Positions 13,607-21,831 of a stretch of DNA of 35,519 bases are shown here, one piece after another; position 1 is the first letter of the stretch; the number at the start of each line of letters is the position of its first letter. A program made the position numbers and the translations under genes. The DNA comes from Erysipelotrichaceae bacterium (GTDB lineage Bacteria; Bacillota_I; Bacilli_A; Erysipelotrichales; Coprobacillaceae). Where the stretch lies: the NCBI GenBank assembly GCA_018365815.1, contig JAGZJH010000025.1:1-35519 (forward strand), read 5' to 3'. The notes beneath the pieces were generated by a model. That model was not told the DNA's origin. It worked only from the letters and a program-made list of their open reading frames with translations, and searched no databases.

Positions 13607-15580
13607 TTAATTAGAATTATCGACAACCATTATTGTGCAGAAGTTTAAAAAGCTATAAATCCGTATCATGCCATTTTGATCAGTGCGATAAGTTTGCACT
13701 CCATAAGCCTTTAAACGGTCGATAATAGTGGGATTTGGGTGGTTATAAAAATTATATTTACCTACTCCAATTAATCCTACTTTGGGTTTATATTTAGATA
13801 ATAAATCAGTTGAAGTTGAAGTCAATGAGCCATGATGTCCTACTTTAAGAAAATCGATTTTTAAATTAGGATATTTTTCAATAATTTTCTTTTCACCCTC
13901 ACTTGATAGATCACCAGTAAATAAATATCCTTTACCATTTAATTTCATATAATAAACTAGGCTTTGATCGTTAGTTTTATCTGAATAAAAATCTATGTCA
14001 AGGTATTTTAATACGTTTAAATCCTCACCTTTTTTAATTACCTGATCGACTTTAAAATTATCAATTAAACTTTCTAATGCACCATTATGATCAAAATCAT
14101 CATGTGTAATAATTACACCATCTATTTTTTTAATACCTATTGATTTTAAATATGGGATTATAGTTGATTTAGCAACATCATAATCCTTTTGTCCCCCTGT
14201 ATCAATTAAATAATTTCCTTGATTAAAAGCAAGTCGTATTAAAATACAATCCCCCTGTCCTACATCAATCATCGTCACTTCGTTATAAATTGTATAATAA
14301 GGATTAAAATATAATATCCCCATTAAAATAAATAAACTGATTTTATACTTTAATGTTTTTAATTGTAACTGTTCATTATAGATTATCAATAACAAAATAA
14401 AATAATAACCTACAATAAATAGTAAACTAGGTTTTTTAAAAATTAATTCAATATGAGTATAACTTAATAAAGTTAGTACATTTTCAAACTGATTGAGTAT
14501 AAATAAAAGTACTGGACTAAGTAAATTTAAACAAAGACAATTGACTAATATTATAGTATATAAAACTTCTACTACGGGACTAAATATCCAAACATACAAA
14601 ACAGACAATAAACTAAGTGAATAGTTGGTGCTTAAAATAATCGGAATACTGGCTAAAAAAGGATAGATATTTGCATATTTAAATTTTGAAGTTAAAATCA
14701 TAAAGCCATATACTGTAAAACTGAAAATAAACGATAAAGAATAAATCACATAAGGATTATTTAAAATAAGAAAGATCCCTACAAGACTTAATAATTCTAA
14801 AGCATTAAACCGTTCTTTAAAAATATATCTTAAAAGTAATATCAAATACGCTCTTACTATGGAAACTAAATGACGAAGTGAAAAGGTATAAATACCCAAA
14901 ATCAATAAAATGATACGTTGATCTTTTAAACCTATTTTATATAAAAATTTGTTTAGGATACTTAAATGCATACCAGATAAGGCAAATAAATGTAAAATTG
15001 ATAAAGTTTGACTGAGCTGATAAATATCTTCCATATCATCATTCGTCATTCCTAAAAGTAATTGTTGAGTATAACTAATCAGTTTAGGATTTTTTAATTT
15101 TTGAATGAGTCTTTGTGCATGCCCAACTAAATTCAAACGATGATTATTATTGACAATTTCTATTTCCTTAGCTTGTAGAAATACTTTTTGACTGTAATTA
15201 TACATTTTATTATTAAACCCATTGACATTTGTTGGTTTTGAAAATTGTTTTTGATTTATTTTTACAGTTAATTTATTACCGTTTTCGACATTAATTTTAT
15301 CACACATCACTTTAACGTTACCATAATCTGTTTTTAAAATATAATAATTTTCTTTAACTAAAATCACTTTTCCTACAATTGTTTCTGGTAATTGTATCGA
15401 TTGAGGCATTTTTAAAGTAATAAATAATAGCATACTTACATTAAGTAGAATTAATAACCATTTTTTAAACTTTTTATTTAGAATATAATTTAGTAATACT
15501 ATAAAAACAATACAAACCCAACTTGAATGTAGTGTTAAGATTATAAAAATAAATAAAAAAAATGAGCCTATTATAAACAT
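13607..15580 (-). CDS. comEC: DNA internalization competence protein ComEC/Rec2
   Basis: The 657-residue protein has the ComEC layout. Two N-terminal hydrophobic segments lead into a soluble oligonucleotide-binding-like domain. The competence membrane domain, rich in helices, has the hallmark LFALSGMHLSILN. The C-terminal metallo-beta-lactamase domain has MIDVGQGDCILI and THDDFDHNG as its metal-binding motif. ComEC forms the channel that carries single-stranded DNA across the membrane. AAGGAG ahead of ATG 15580 lies inside comEA, with a 10-base overlap, so the two are coupled. The comEB gene found between them in B. subtilis is absent. Confidence 0.94.
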   Translation of the reverse strand: MFIIGSFFLFIFIILTLHSSWVCIVFIVLLNYILNKKFKKWLLILLNVSMLLFITLKMPQSIQLPETIVGKVILVKENYYILKTDYGNVKVMCDKINVENGNKLTVKINQKQFSKPTNVNGFNNKMYNYSQKVFLQAKEIEIVNNNHRLNLVGHAQRLIQKLKNPKLISYTQQLLLGMTNDDMEDIYQLSQTLSILHLFALSGMHLSILNKFLYKIGLKDQRIILLILGIYTFSLRHLVSIVRAYLILLLRYIFKERFNALELLSLVGIFLILNNPYVIYSLSFIFSFTVYGFMILTSKFKYANIYPFLASIPIILSTNYSLSLLSVLYVWIFSPVVEVLYTIILVNCLCLNLLSPVLLFILNQFENVLTLLSYTHIELIFKKPSLLFIVGYYFILLLIIYNEQLQLKTLKYKISLFILMGILYFNPYYTIYNEVTMIDVGQGDCILIRLAFNQGNYLIDTGGQKDYDVAKSTIIPYLKSIGIKKIDGVIITHDDFDHNGALESLIDNFKVDQVIKKGEDLNVLKYLDIDFYSDKTNDQSLVYYMKLNGKGYLFTGDLSSEGEKKIIEKYPNLKIDFLKVGHHGSLTSTSTDLLSKYKPKVGLIGVGKYNFYNHPNPTIIDRLKAYGVQTYRTDQNGMIRIYSFLNFCTIMVVDNSN

Positions 15581-16032
15581 AAAAAGCTCCTTAATTTCAC
15601 ATATGTTTTATATCCAATTCCTTTAATATTCATAATATCCTCAATACTCATAAAACTATTAACTTGTCGATATTCAATAATACGACTAGCAATAGCTGGA
15701 CCGATTCCTTTGATTTGCATTAACTCCTCTTGACTGGCTTTATTTAATGAAATATTTAATGAGTCATTACTTGGAATATAGACCTCATCTTCATGTTTTA
15801 AAACCCTATTTAAATTAAGACAACTACAATTTGCATTTTCTTCAAGTTCGATTTTTTCAAGTAATAAAGACATCGATTCAGATTGCAATTCTACTTCTTG
15901 TTCTTCTTTAACTGCTCCACTGACTTTAATTTTAATCGATATAGGTTGCTTGTTAATTTGAGTAGAATTTTCTTGTGGCAAAATAAAATAGCTCACTAAA
16001 GCAAGTAAACAAAAAATAATTAACGGCTTCAT
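15571..16032 (-). CDS. comEA: Competence protein ComEA, membrane-anchored DNA receptor
   Basis: The 153-residue protein has an N-terminal membrane anchor (residues ~2-19), a middle SLBB-like segment (VSGAVKEEQEVELQ...), and a C-terminal tandem helix-hairpin-helix unit with QIKGIGPAIASRIIEYR and NIKGIGYKTYVKLR. ComEA binds double-stranded DNA outside the membrane and hands it to ComEC. It is shorter than B. subtilis ComEA (about 205 residues), mainly between the anchor and the DNA-binding part. It is first in the run comEA-comEC-holA-sdaA-hemW. Confidence 0.93.
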   Translation of the reverse strand: MKPLIIFCLLALVSYFILPQENSTQINKQPISIKIKVSGAVKEEQEVELQSESMSLLLEKIELEENANCSCLNLNRVLKHEDEVYIPSNDSLNISLNKASQEELMQIKGIGPAIASRIIEYRQVNSFMSIEDIMNIKGIGYKTYVKLRSFLCL

Positions 16033-16049
16033 ATTTTCCTTTCTATATA

Positions 16050-16083
16050 AAAATACACCTTGAAATATTACAAGGTGTATTTT
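16050..16083. terminator. Terminator between ruvB and comEA
   Basis: AAAATACACCTTG (16050-16062) and CAAGGTGTATTTT (16071-16083) form a perfect 13-bp stem with an 8-base loop. It lies just beyond the ruvB stop on the minus strand. The A/T tails are part of the stem, so it can work in either direction. Confidence 0.85.
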
Positions 16084-16086
16084 ATA

Positions 16087-17085
16087 TTAATCTAATTTTG
16101 AATGATAATCTAAATTAAAATGTTTATAGCCTAATTCTGTCACAATACGTCCTCTTGGAGTTCGTTTAATTAAGCCAATTTGCAACAAATAAGGTTCGTA
16201 AACATCTTCTAATGTTTGTGGTTCTTCACCAATTGAAGCTGCCAATGATTCCAAACCAACCGGTCCTCCTTTAAACCGCTCAATAATTCCTAAAATATAT
16301 TTATGATCAACATCATCTAATCCTAAATGATCAACTTTTAAACGTCCTAACGCTTCATTAGTGCGTTCTAATGTAATAATTGTATCTCCATTAAACTGTG
16401 CAAAATCACGTACACGTCTAAATAAACGATTGGCAATACGTGGGGTTCCTCGTGATCTTCTAGCAAGTTCAACTTTAGCATCTTCTGCCATTTCCATTCC
16501 ATAAACTAAAGCCGTGCGTGTAATAATCTTGACTAACTCTTGTGTGGAATAATATTCAAGTTTAGAAATAATTCCAAAACGATCTCTTAAAGGTGCTGAT
16601 AGATCACCTGCTCTAGTTGTTGCTCCTACTAATGTAAATGGTGGTAAATCAATACGAATTGAACGAGTTGAAGCCTCTTTACCAATGACCACATCAACAC
16701 AAAAATCTTCCATTGCAGGATATAATACTTCTTCAACAACTTTAGGTAAACGATGAATTTCGTCAATAAACAATACATCACCCGGTTCTAATTGGGATAA
16801 AATCGCTACTAAATCACCAGTTTTTTCAATACTCGGCCCTGTTGTTATTTTAATGTTTGTTCCCATTTCATTAGCGATAATCATTGACATTGTTGTTTTA
16901 CCTAAACCCGGTGGTCCATATAATAAAACATGATCCAAAGATTCTTCTCTCATTTTAGCCGCACCAACAAATACTTTTAAATTTTGTTTCAAATCACTTT
17001 GACCGACATATTCATCAAATGAATCGGGACGTAATCCGATTTCTTCTATTTCTTGATGATTTGCATCTAAAATTCCTCTATCCAT
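16087..17085 (-). CDS. ruvB: Holliday junction branch migration DNA helicase RuvB
   Basis: The 332-residue AAA+ motor drives branch migration with RuvA. It shows the RuvB-specific start LRPDSFDEYVGQSDLKQNL, Walker A LLYGPPGLGKTTMS, Walker B VLFIDEIHRLP, sensor 1 TLVGATTRAGDLSAPLRDRFG, sensor 2 RSRGTPRIANRL, and the C-terminal winged helix with GPVGLESLAASIGEEPQTLEDVYEPYLL split over two blocks. The length is normal. It follows ruvA by 8 bases and ends in a strong terminator. No ruvC is seen, as expected in Firmicutes, where RecU serves. A RuvX/YqgF gene occurs elsewhere in the window. Confidence 0.98.
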   Translation of the reverse strand: MDRGILDANHQEIEEIGLRPDSFDEYVGQSDLKQNLKVFVGAAKMREESLDHVLLYGPPGLGKTTMSMIIANEMGTNIKITTGPSIEKTGDLVAILSQLEPGDVLFIDEIHRLPKVVEEVLYPAMEDFCVDVVIGKEASTRSIRIDLPPFTLVGATTRAGDLSAPLRDRFGIISKLEYYSTQELVKIITRTALVYGMEMAEDAKVELARRSRGTPRIANRLFRRVRDFAQFNGDTIITLERTNEALGRLKVDHLGLDDVDHKYILGIIERFKGGPVGLESLAASIGEEPQTLEDVYEPYLLQIGLIKRTPRGRIVTELGYKHFNLDYHSKLD

Positions 17086-17093
17086 AATTCACC

Positions 17094-17651
17094 CTACTTT
17101 ACCAATAAACTTAATGCCTTTTTCACAAAACCATTAGTATCTAATTTTTCATCTTTAATTGTTTTCATCACTTTTTCAACATCAATCGCACGATACCCTA
17201 AAGCAATTAATACTTCAATCGCTTCATCATACTCTAATGATGTTGATGGCATTGTATGAATCACTAATTTACCTTGTAAATCTAATACGATTTGACTTGC
17301 TGCTTTAGGACCGATTCCCGGAATTTTTTTAAGCACATTAATATTACCATTTTCAATTGCTTCCACAATACGCTCTACCTCTAATGTCGCTAATGCGCCA
17401 ATAGCCGTTTTAGGACCAATTCCTTTAACTAAAATTAACTTTAAAAAAATATCTTTTTCTTCTAAAGTTCTAAAGCCAAAAAGTAATTGTCCGTCTTCTT
17501 TAACTTGTTGATAAACATATAAAGTCAAAGCTTCATCTTTTTTAAAACTATAAGGATTTGCCACATAAATCATATAGCCAATTCCTTGATTTTCAAGTAC
17601 GATATGATCTTTAAATATTAATGTGATTTTTCCAATAATATAACTATACAT
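17094..17651 (-). CDS. ruvA: Holliday junction DNA helicase subunit RuvA
   Basis: The 185-residue protein has the three RuvA domains: an N-terminal OB fold (MYSYIIGKITLIFKDHIVLE, then GIGYMIYV), a middle domain with paired helix-hairpin-helix motifs (LVKGIGPKTAIGAL and IPGIGPKAASQIVLDL), and a C-terminal domain that contacts RuvB (EAIEVLIALGYRAIDVEKVM). It binds the Holliday junction and loads RuvB. An AGGAGG site precedes the ATG, and an extended -10 promoter lies just upstream. Confidence 0.97.
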   Translation of the reverse strand: MYSYIIGKITLIFKDHIVLENQGIGYMIYVANPYSFKKDEALTLYVYQQVKEDGQLLFGFRTLEEKDIFLKLILVKGIGPKTAIGALATLEVERIVEAIENGNINVLKKIPGIGPKAASQIVLDLQGKLVIHTMPSTSLEYDEAIEVLIALGYRAIDVEKVMKTIKDEKLDTNGFVKKALSLLVK

Positions 17652-17666
17652 AATTCCTCCTTTACT

Positions 17667-17675
17667 ATTATAGCA
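17667..17675 (-). promoter_or_regulatory. Extended -10 promoter of ruvAB
   Basis: On the minus strand TGC is followed by a perfect TATAAT, 16 bases ahead of the ruvA ATG. No strong -35 is at the usual distance, which an extended -10 can tolerate. No LexA-type box was recognised near it. The short leader leaves room only for the ribosome-binding site. Confidence 0.6.
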
Positions 17676-17729
17676 GAATTTAAACTAATTTTTGTCTTAA
17701 ATATATTTCAAAAAAATACCAAATTTATA

Positions 17730-18431
17730 TCAAAGTATGTGGTTAATAAAATATTTGAAAATTTCTAACATTTTCAAATCATTTTTAACCATGACCTCAG
17801 GGTGAAATTGAACTCCATAAATAGGTAAATGGCAATGTTCAATCCCTTCAACAACACCATCTTTAGCTTGAGCAGTCACTTTAAAATTTTCAGCCACTTT
17901 AAAAATTGCTTGATGGTGATAAGAATTAACATAAGCACTCGTTCCTAAAATATTTCCTAAAAAACTATTAGGTTCAATCATTATTTGTTGACACCCTTGA
18001 CCTCTTGAACCTTTTTGAACATGAGAAATGACATTTTCTAAAGAATGAATATCTTGGTATAAACTTCCCCCAAAATAAACATTCAACATTTGATGTCCTC
18101 GACAGATCCCTAAAATCGGTTTATGCAATTCTAATGCACATTCGATTAATAACATTTCAAATTCGTCTCTGTCCTTATCAATCTCACCGCAACCTATTTG
18201 AATATCTTCGTGATATAATATAGGATCAACATCCACACCACCACTTAAAATTAAACCATCACATACACTTAAAACACTCTTAATTGCTTCTTTTTGATTA
18301 GAAATAGGAATTGTGATAGGTGCACCACCAGAAAGCAAAATCGCTTCAATATACTCATTATTAACTGCTGATTTCAAAACACCATCAACTTTAATTGTTC
18401 CACTTGACACTGCAATGATTTTTTTAATCAT
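17730..18431 (-). CDS. Class I glutamine amidotransferase, gamma-glutamyl-GABA hydrolase family (PuuD-like)
   Basis: The 233-residue protein has the Cys-His-Glu triad of class I glutamine amidotransferase-like hydrolases: C110 in GICRGHQMLNV, and H210 and E212 in GVQFHPE. An oxyanion loop reads LILSGGVDVDP. These features match the family of E. coli PuuD, which releases GABA from gamma-glutamyl-GABA, but the substrate here is unproven. No putrescine pathway genes are near. The frame extends 13 codons upstream to 18470, but GGGGGAG lies directly ahead of ATG 18431, so that start is used. It lies about 78 bases upstream of ruvA on the same strand. No terminator is seen between them, so read-through is possible. 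Confidence 0.85.
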   Translation of the reverse strand: MIKKIIAVSSGTIKVDGVLKSAVNNEYIEAILLSGGAPITIPISNQKEAIKSVLSVCDGLILSGGVDVDPILYHEDIQIGCGEIDKDRDEFEMLLIECALELHKPILGICRGHQMLNVYFGGSLYQDIHSLENVISHVQKGSRGQGCQQIMIEPNSFLGNILGTSAYVNSYHHQAIFKVAENFKVTAQAKDGVVEGIEHCHLPIYGVQFHPEVMVKNDLKMLEIFKYFINHIL

Positions 18432-18483
18432 GTTCTCCCCCATTTTATTAAATACGCATAAATTACCCATAGATAATATTTAA

Positions 18484-18492
18484 ATTATATCA
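18484..18492 (-). promoter_or_regulatory. Extended -10 promoter of the glutamine amidotransferase gene
   Basis: TGATATAAT on the minus strand is a perfect -10 with the TGn extension, about 53 bases ahead of ATG 18431. The sequence 17 bases further up is TTTAAT, a weak -35. Confidence 0.55.
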
Positions 18493-18636
18493 CGATGGTT
18501 AAGAAAATTAAACATTAAAACTTCTACAAAATTTTAAAATAATGTTGTAACGACAATTAAATACGTTATTTTAAATTTATATGCTTGATAAGAAAGATTA
18601 TGTATTAAAATAGAAATCACTACGCTTCGATAAAAT

Positions 18637-18659
18637 AAAAAAGTCACGAGGACTTTTTT
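18637..18659. terminator. Terminator of the DEAD-box helicase gene
   Basis: AAAAAAGTC (18637-18645) and GACTTTTTT (18651-18659) flank an ACGAG loop. It lies 23 bases beyond the helicase stop on the minus strand. The arms are symmetric, so it works in both directions. Confidence 0.8.
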
Positions 18660-18681
18660 ATTAAATATCTTTTAATAGTAT

Positions 18682-20232
18682 TTAAACCATTTGTATTTTC
18701 ACACGATGGCGATTAATTTTTTGACCATTGCATTTTTTCAGCACTGTTTCAACATATGTCGGTTCAATTTCAACTTCTGTATATTTAGGACAAACATTAA
18801 TATGTCCAATGACTTTTTTATTAATTCTTGCATGGTCTAAAATAAAGAATAATATATGTTTTGACTGAATTCTTTCTTTTTTCCCTACATTTAAACGAAT
18901 ACGGTCGTATTGAATAGATGGGGAAACTTTTTTACCTTCGTTAAATCCAATTGATTTATCGTAAATCATTGAAAATAATGAAGCAGATAATTCCACTAAC
19001 ATTTTATAATCATATTCTTTCATTAATTCCATAAAACGTTGATGTTTATTTTGATCGTGATATTCACTTGCTAAAGTTAAAATTTCTTTAGATTTAACTT
19101 CTAAAATTTGTTCATTAGTTGGAATTTCCATTCTTGTAATGACACAATTCATTTGTCTTTCAACTTGTTCAATAAAGTTCTTTTCACGGCTAGTAATAAT
19201 CGTTAAACTTGTTCCTTTTTTAGAAGCACGTCCGGTACGCCCAATTCGATGAACATAGGCTTCTTTTTCTTGTGGTAATTCATAATTGATAACATGTGTC
19301 ACATTTTCAATATCAATCCCTCTTGCCACAACATCAGTTGCAATTAAAAGCGTTGTTGAACCTTCTTTAAATTGTCTTAATGCTTTAACACGTTGTTCTT
19401 GTGATAAATCACCATGAATTCCTTCTACTAAATAATTACGATTTTTAAGTTCAAAAACTAAATCATCAACCCCTTTTTTAGTCTTACAAAAGATAATTCC
19501 ACTTTCAATTTGACTATAATCGATTAAACGACATAATGTTTCAATACGATCTTTAGGTTTCGTTTCAACATAAAACTGTTGTATTGTTGAAGCAGTTTTA
19601 ATATGTTGATCAACCTTAATTAATTCTACTTCTTCCTTCATATAATTTTTAGCGATTTTTTGAATATCAGGTTTCATTGTCGCTGAAAATAAAATAGTTT
19701 GTTTATCATCATTGGTTTCTTTTAAAATAGTTTCAATATCTTCTACAAATCCCATGTTCAACATTTCATCTGCTTCATCTAAAACAACCATTTTAACTTG
19801 ATCTAATTTAACCACTTTACGGCGCATTAAATCCATTAATCTTCCCGGTGTCGCGATAATAATATCGACCCCTCTTTTTATATCTCTAATTTGAGGCTCA
19901 ATTTTACTTCCCCCATAAACAGAGACAATTTTGGCTTTTGTAAATTGCCCTATTTTACGCATTTCATTTTCGATTTGGATGACTAATTCACGTGTAGGGG
20001 ATAAAATAACCCCTTTAATTGTTTTATCATAATTAAACTCTAACATTGATAGCATAGTGCTTGCAAAAGCCAAAGTTTTTCCAGTTCCAGTTTGTGCTAA
20101 CCCAATTACATCTTTCCCCTCTAACACAAACGGAATTGCTTCATTTTGTATTTTAGTAGGCATTTCATAGCCCATTTTTCTTATTCCTTGTAGTACCTCG
20201 ATACTTAAATTAAATTCTTCAAATTGTTTCAT
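18682..20232 (-). CDS. DEAD-box ATP-dependent RNA helicase with C-terminal DbpA-like RNA-binding domain
   Basis: The 516-residue protein has the full two-lobe helicase core: Q motif region (GYEMPTKIQNEAIP), motif I AQTGTGKT, Ia PTRELVIQ, Ib TPGRLMDLMRR, II DEAD, III SAT, and VI HRIGRTGRA. The last ~80 residues (from about 440) resemble the DbpA/CsdA RNA-binding domain, with RIRLNVGKKERI and the VEIEPTYVETVL block. Such proteins remodel rRNA or structured mRNA during ribosome assembly or cold growth. It is CshA- or DbpA/YxiN-like. Which one cannot be settled without alignment. AAGGAG precedes the ATG. It is likely monocistronic, with its own terminator. Confidence 0.92.
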   Translation of the reverse strand: MKQFEEFNLSIEVLQGIRKMGYEMPTKIQNEAIPFVLEGKDVIGLAQTGTGKTLAFASTMLSMLEFNYDKTIKGVILSPTRELVIQIENEMRKIGQFTKAKIVSVYGGSKIEPQIRDIKRGVDIIIATPGRLMDLMRRKVVKLDQVKMVVLDEADEMLNMGFVEDIETILKETNDDKQTILFSATMKPDIQKIAKNYMKEEVELIKVDQHIKTASTIQQFYVETKPKDRIETLCRLIDYSQIESGIIFCKTKKGVDDLVFELKNRNYLVEGIHGDLSQEQRVKALRQFKEGSTTLLIATDVVARGIDIENVTHVINYELPQEKEAYVHRIGRTGRASKKGTSLTIITSREKNFIEQVERQMNCVITRMEIPTNEQILEVKSKEILTLASEYHDQNKHQRFMELMKEYDYKMLVELSASLFSMIYDKSIGFNEGKKVSPSIQYDRIRLNVGKKERIQSKHILFFILDHARINKKVIGHINVCPKYTEVEIEPTYVETVLKKCNGQKINRHRVKIQMV

Positions 20233-20310
20233 TCATTTCTCCTTGTTTTTAAATAACAACTAACTCTAACACATTTTTATCATAATAGCAAGTTTTTATG
20301 AATAAAATGT

Positions 20311-20336
20311 ATAAAAATAGCATCAAATGATGCTAT
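20311..20336 (-). terminator. Terminator of the 2-hydroxyacid dehydrogenase gene
   Basis: ATAGCATC and GATGCTAT form an 8-bp stem with a 4-base loop (20317-20336). On the minus strand five T follow. It begins 5 bases beyond the stop codon. Confidence 0.8.
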
Positions 20337-20340
20337 AAGT

Positions 20341-21714
20341 TTAAAATTTATTTTGTATAAAGGCTAACATTTCATCATAGGCTTTATCAACCAATGTTTT
20401 TCTTGCTTCAATACTTGCCCATGCATTATGAGGTGTAATCACTAATCGCGTTGAATCTTTAATTTCTAATAAAGGATTATGATCTAAAATTGGTTCATGT
20501 TCAAGTACATCTAAACCAGCTCCCGCAATTAAACGATGTTTTAAAGCAAAGGCTAAATCATTTTCATCAACAATTTTTCCTCGCCCTACATTAATTAAAT
20601 AAGCACTTCGTTTCATTGAAGCAAAGGCTTTATGATTAAATAAATAACGAGTTTTATCGTTTAAAGGGGCATGGATACTAATAATATCCGCCTCCTTCAA
20701 CAATTCTTCAAAACTAACACTTACATAAGGTTGGTTTAAATTTTTACCACTTGTTGAATAGTAGATGACTTTACAATTAAATGCCGTTGCAATCTTGGCT
20801 ACTTCTTGACCGATTTTTCCCATTCCAACGATTCCCCATGTTTTTCCTTGTAGTTGTGAAAAAGGCATACCAAAATGCGTAAAACTACGAGATTCACTAT
20901 ATTTACCGCCCTTTACATAAGTATCATAATATGCCATTTTTTCATATAAATATAATAATAAACTAAATGTATGCATTGCAACACTTGAAGTAGAATAATC
21001 TTCAACATTTTGAACTTTAATATTATTTTTTTGACAATAGTTTAAATCAACATTATTTAAACCAGTAGCTAAAATTCCAATATACTCTAATTGATTTAAA
21101 CGACTTAAAATATTTTGATCTAACACTACTTTATTAGTTAATATATAATTTGCTTCTTTAACACGTTCATAAAGTTCTTCTGGTGAAGTTGTATCATATA
21201 TTTTTAAACGACCGAATTTTGAAAAACGACTTAAATCCACTTCATCCCCTAAAGTATTTCGATCTAAAATAACTACTAATTTTGCATGATATTCAAATGA
21301 TTGTTTAATTTCTTCAAGATTCATTGAAGCAAACCATTTTCCTAAAACCATCACTTCATTAAAATCAAGTACATCAGATTGTATAGCAACCCCACAAACG
21401 CCATTTTCTTCCACACTAAAATTAATTAATTTTTGAATGACTGCTAATCCTAAAGTGCGATTTGTTAAAGCTTGAAATTCTTCAAATTTATCGTTAATCT
21501 CATCAAACATAGATGGTTCATGATCTAACGTTAATAAAATGCATTCTTCATAATTTTTAGATTTTAAAATATTTGCTCTAAATGTATCGTTAAAAATTAA
21601 CGGTAGGACATAATCGTACACCGCCATAGGGACAGGACGTTGGTATCCTTTTGTAAAACTATATAATAAAGCACACCCTAATTGTTCATCTTTTAATTGA
21701 TCCATTAACTTCAT
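20341..21714 (-). CDS. D-isomer 2-hydroxyacid dehydrogenase with an unusual N-terminal domain
   Basis: The 457-residue protein is about 140 residues longer than normal D-2-hydroxyacid dehydrogenases. From about residue 144 it is a typical NAD-dependent member: a Rossmann motif GIVGMGKIG (294-302), catalytic R378 in NVGRGKIVDE, E407 in LDVLEHEP and H429 in TPHNAW. Substrate could be glycerate/hydroxypyruvate, lactate or a related 2-oxoacid. Residues ~9-100 (CALLYSFTKGYQRPVPMAVY, then DYVLPLIFNDTFR) form a separate mostly helical domain that, from memory, resembles the DUF6521 middle component of ABC-3C systems. No such system is nearby. AGGAGTGG precedes the ATG. The dehydrogenase call is firm. 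The N-terminal assignment is tentative. Confidence 0.87.
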   Translation of the reverse strand: MKLMDQLKDEQLGCALLYSFTKGYQRPVPMAVYDYVLPLIFNDTFRANILKSKNYEECILLTLDHEPSMFDEINDKFEEFQALTNRTLGLAVIQKLINFSVEENGVCGVAIQSDVLDFNEVMVLGKWFASMNLEEIKQSFEYHAKLVVILDRNTLGDEVDLSRFSKFGRLKIYDTTSPEELYERVKEANYILTNKVVLDQNILSRLNQLEYIGILATGLNNVDLNYCQKNNIKVQNVEDYSTSSVAMHTFSLLLYLYEKMAYYDTYVKGGKYSESRSFTHFGMPFSQLQGKTWGIVGMGKIGQEVAKIATAFNCKVIYYSTSGKNLNQPYVSVSFEELLKEADIISIHAPLNDKTRYLFNHKAFASMKRSAYLINVGRGKIVDENDLAFALKHRLIAGAGLDVLEHEPILDHNPLLEIKDSTRLVITPHNAWASIEARKTLVDKAYDEMLAFIQNKF

Positions 21715-21735
21715 TTTACCACTCCTAACGTTATT

Positions 21736-21764
21736 ATTATAAAGGAAATTACAAATAAAAACAA
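21736..21764 (-). promoter_or_regulatory. Candidate promoter of the 2-hydroxyacid dehydrogenase gene
   Basis: TTGTTT (21764-21759), a 17-base spacer and a perfect TATAAT (21741-21736) on the minus strand, about 22 bases ahead of the ATG. Confidence 0.55.
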
Positions 21765-21785
21765 TTAAACCAATGATGATATTTG

Positions 21786-21812
21786 TTGACTATTTGTTTA
21801 ATATTATATAAC
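21786..21812 (+). promoter_or_regulatory. Candidate promoter of the LCP gene
   Basis: TTGACT (21786-21791) is followed by TATAAC (21807-21812) after 15 bases, or by TAACAT after 17. The -35 is good and the -10 uncertain. A GGTGAT ribosome-binding site sits just ahead of ATG 21832. Confidence 0.45.
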
Positions 21813-21831
21813 ATTAAACACGGTGATTATA

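Noticed and set aside
17652..17729. LexA/SOS box ahead of ruvAB
   Set aside because: I looked for a GAAC-N4-GTTC type site near the extended -10 and found none.
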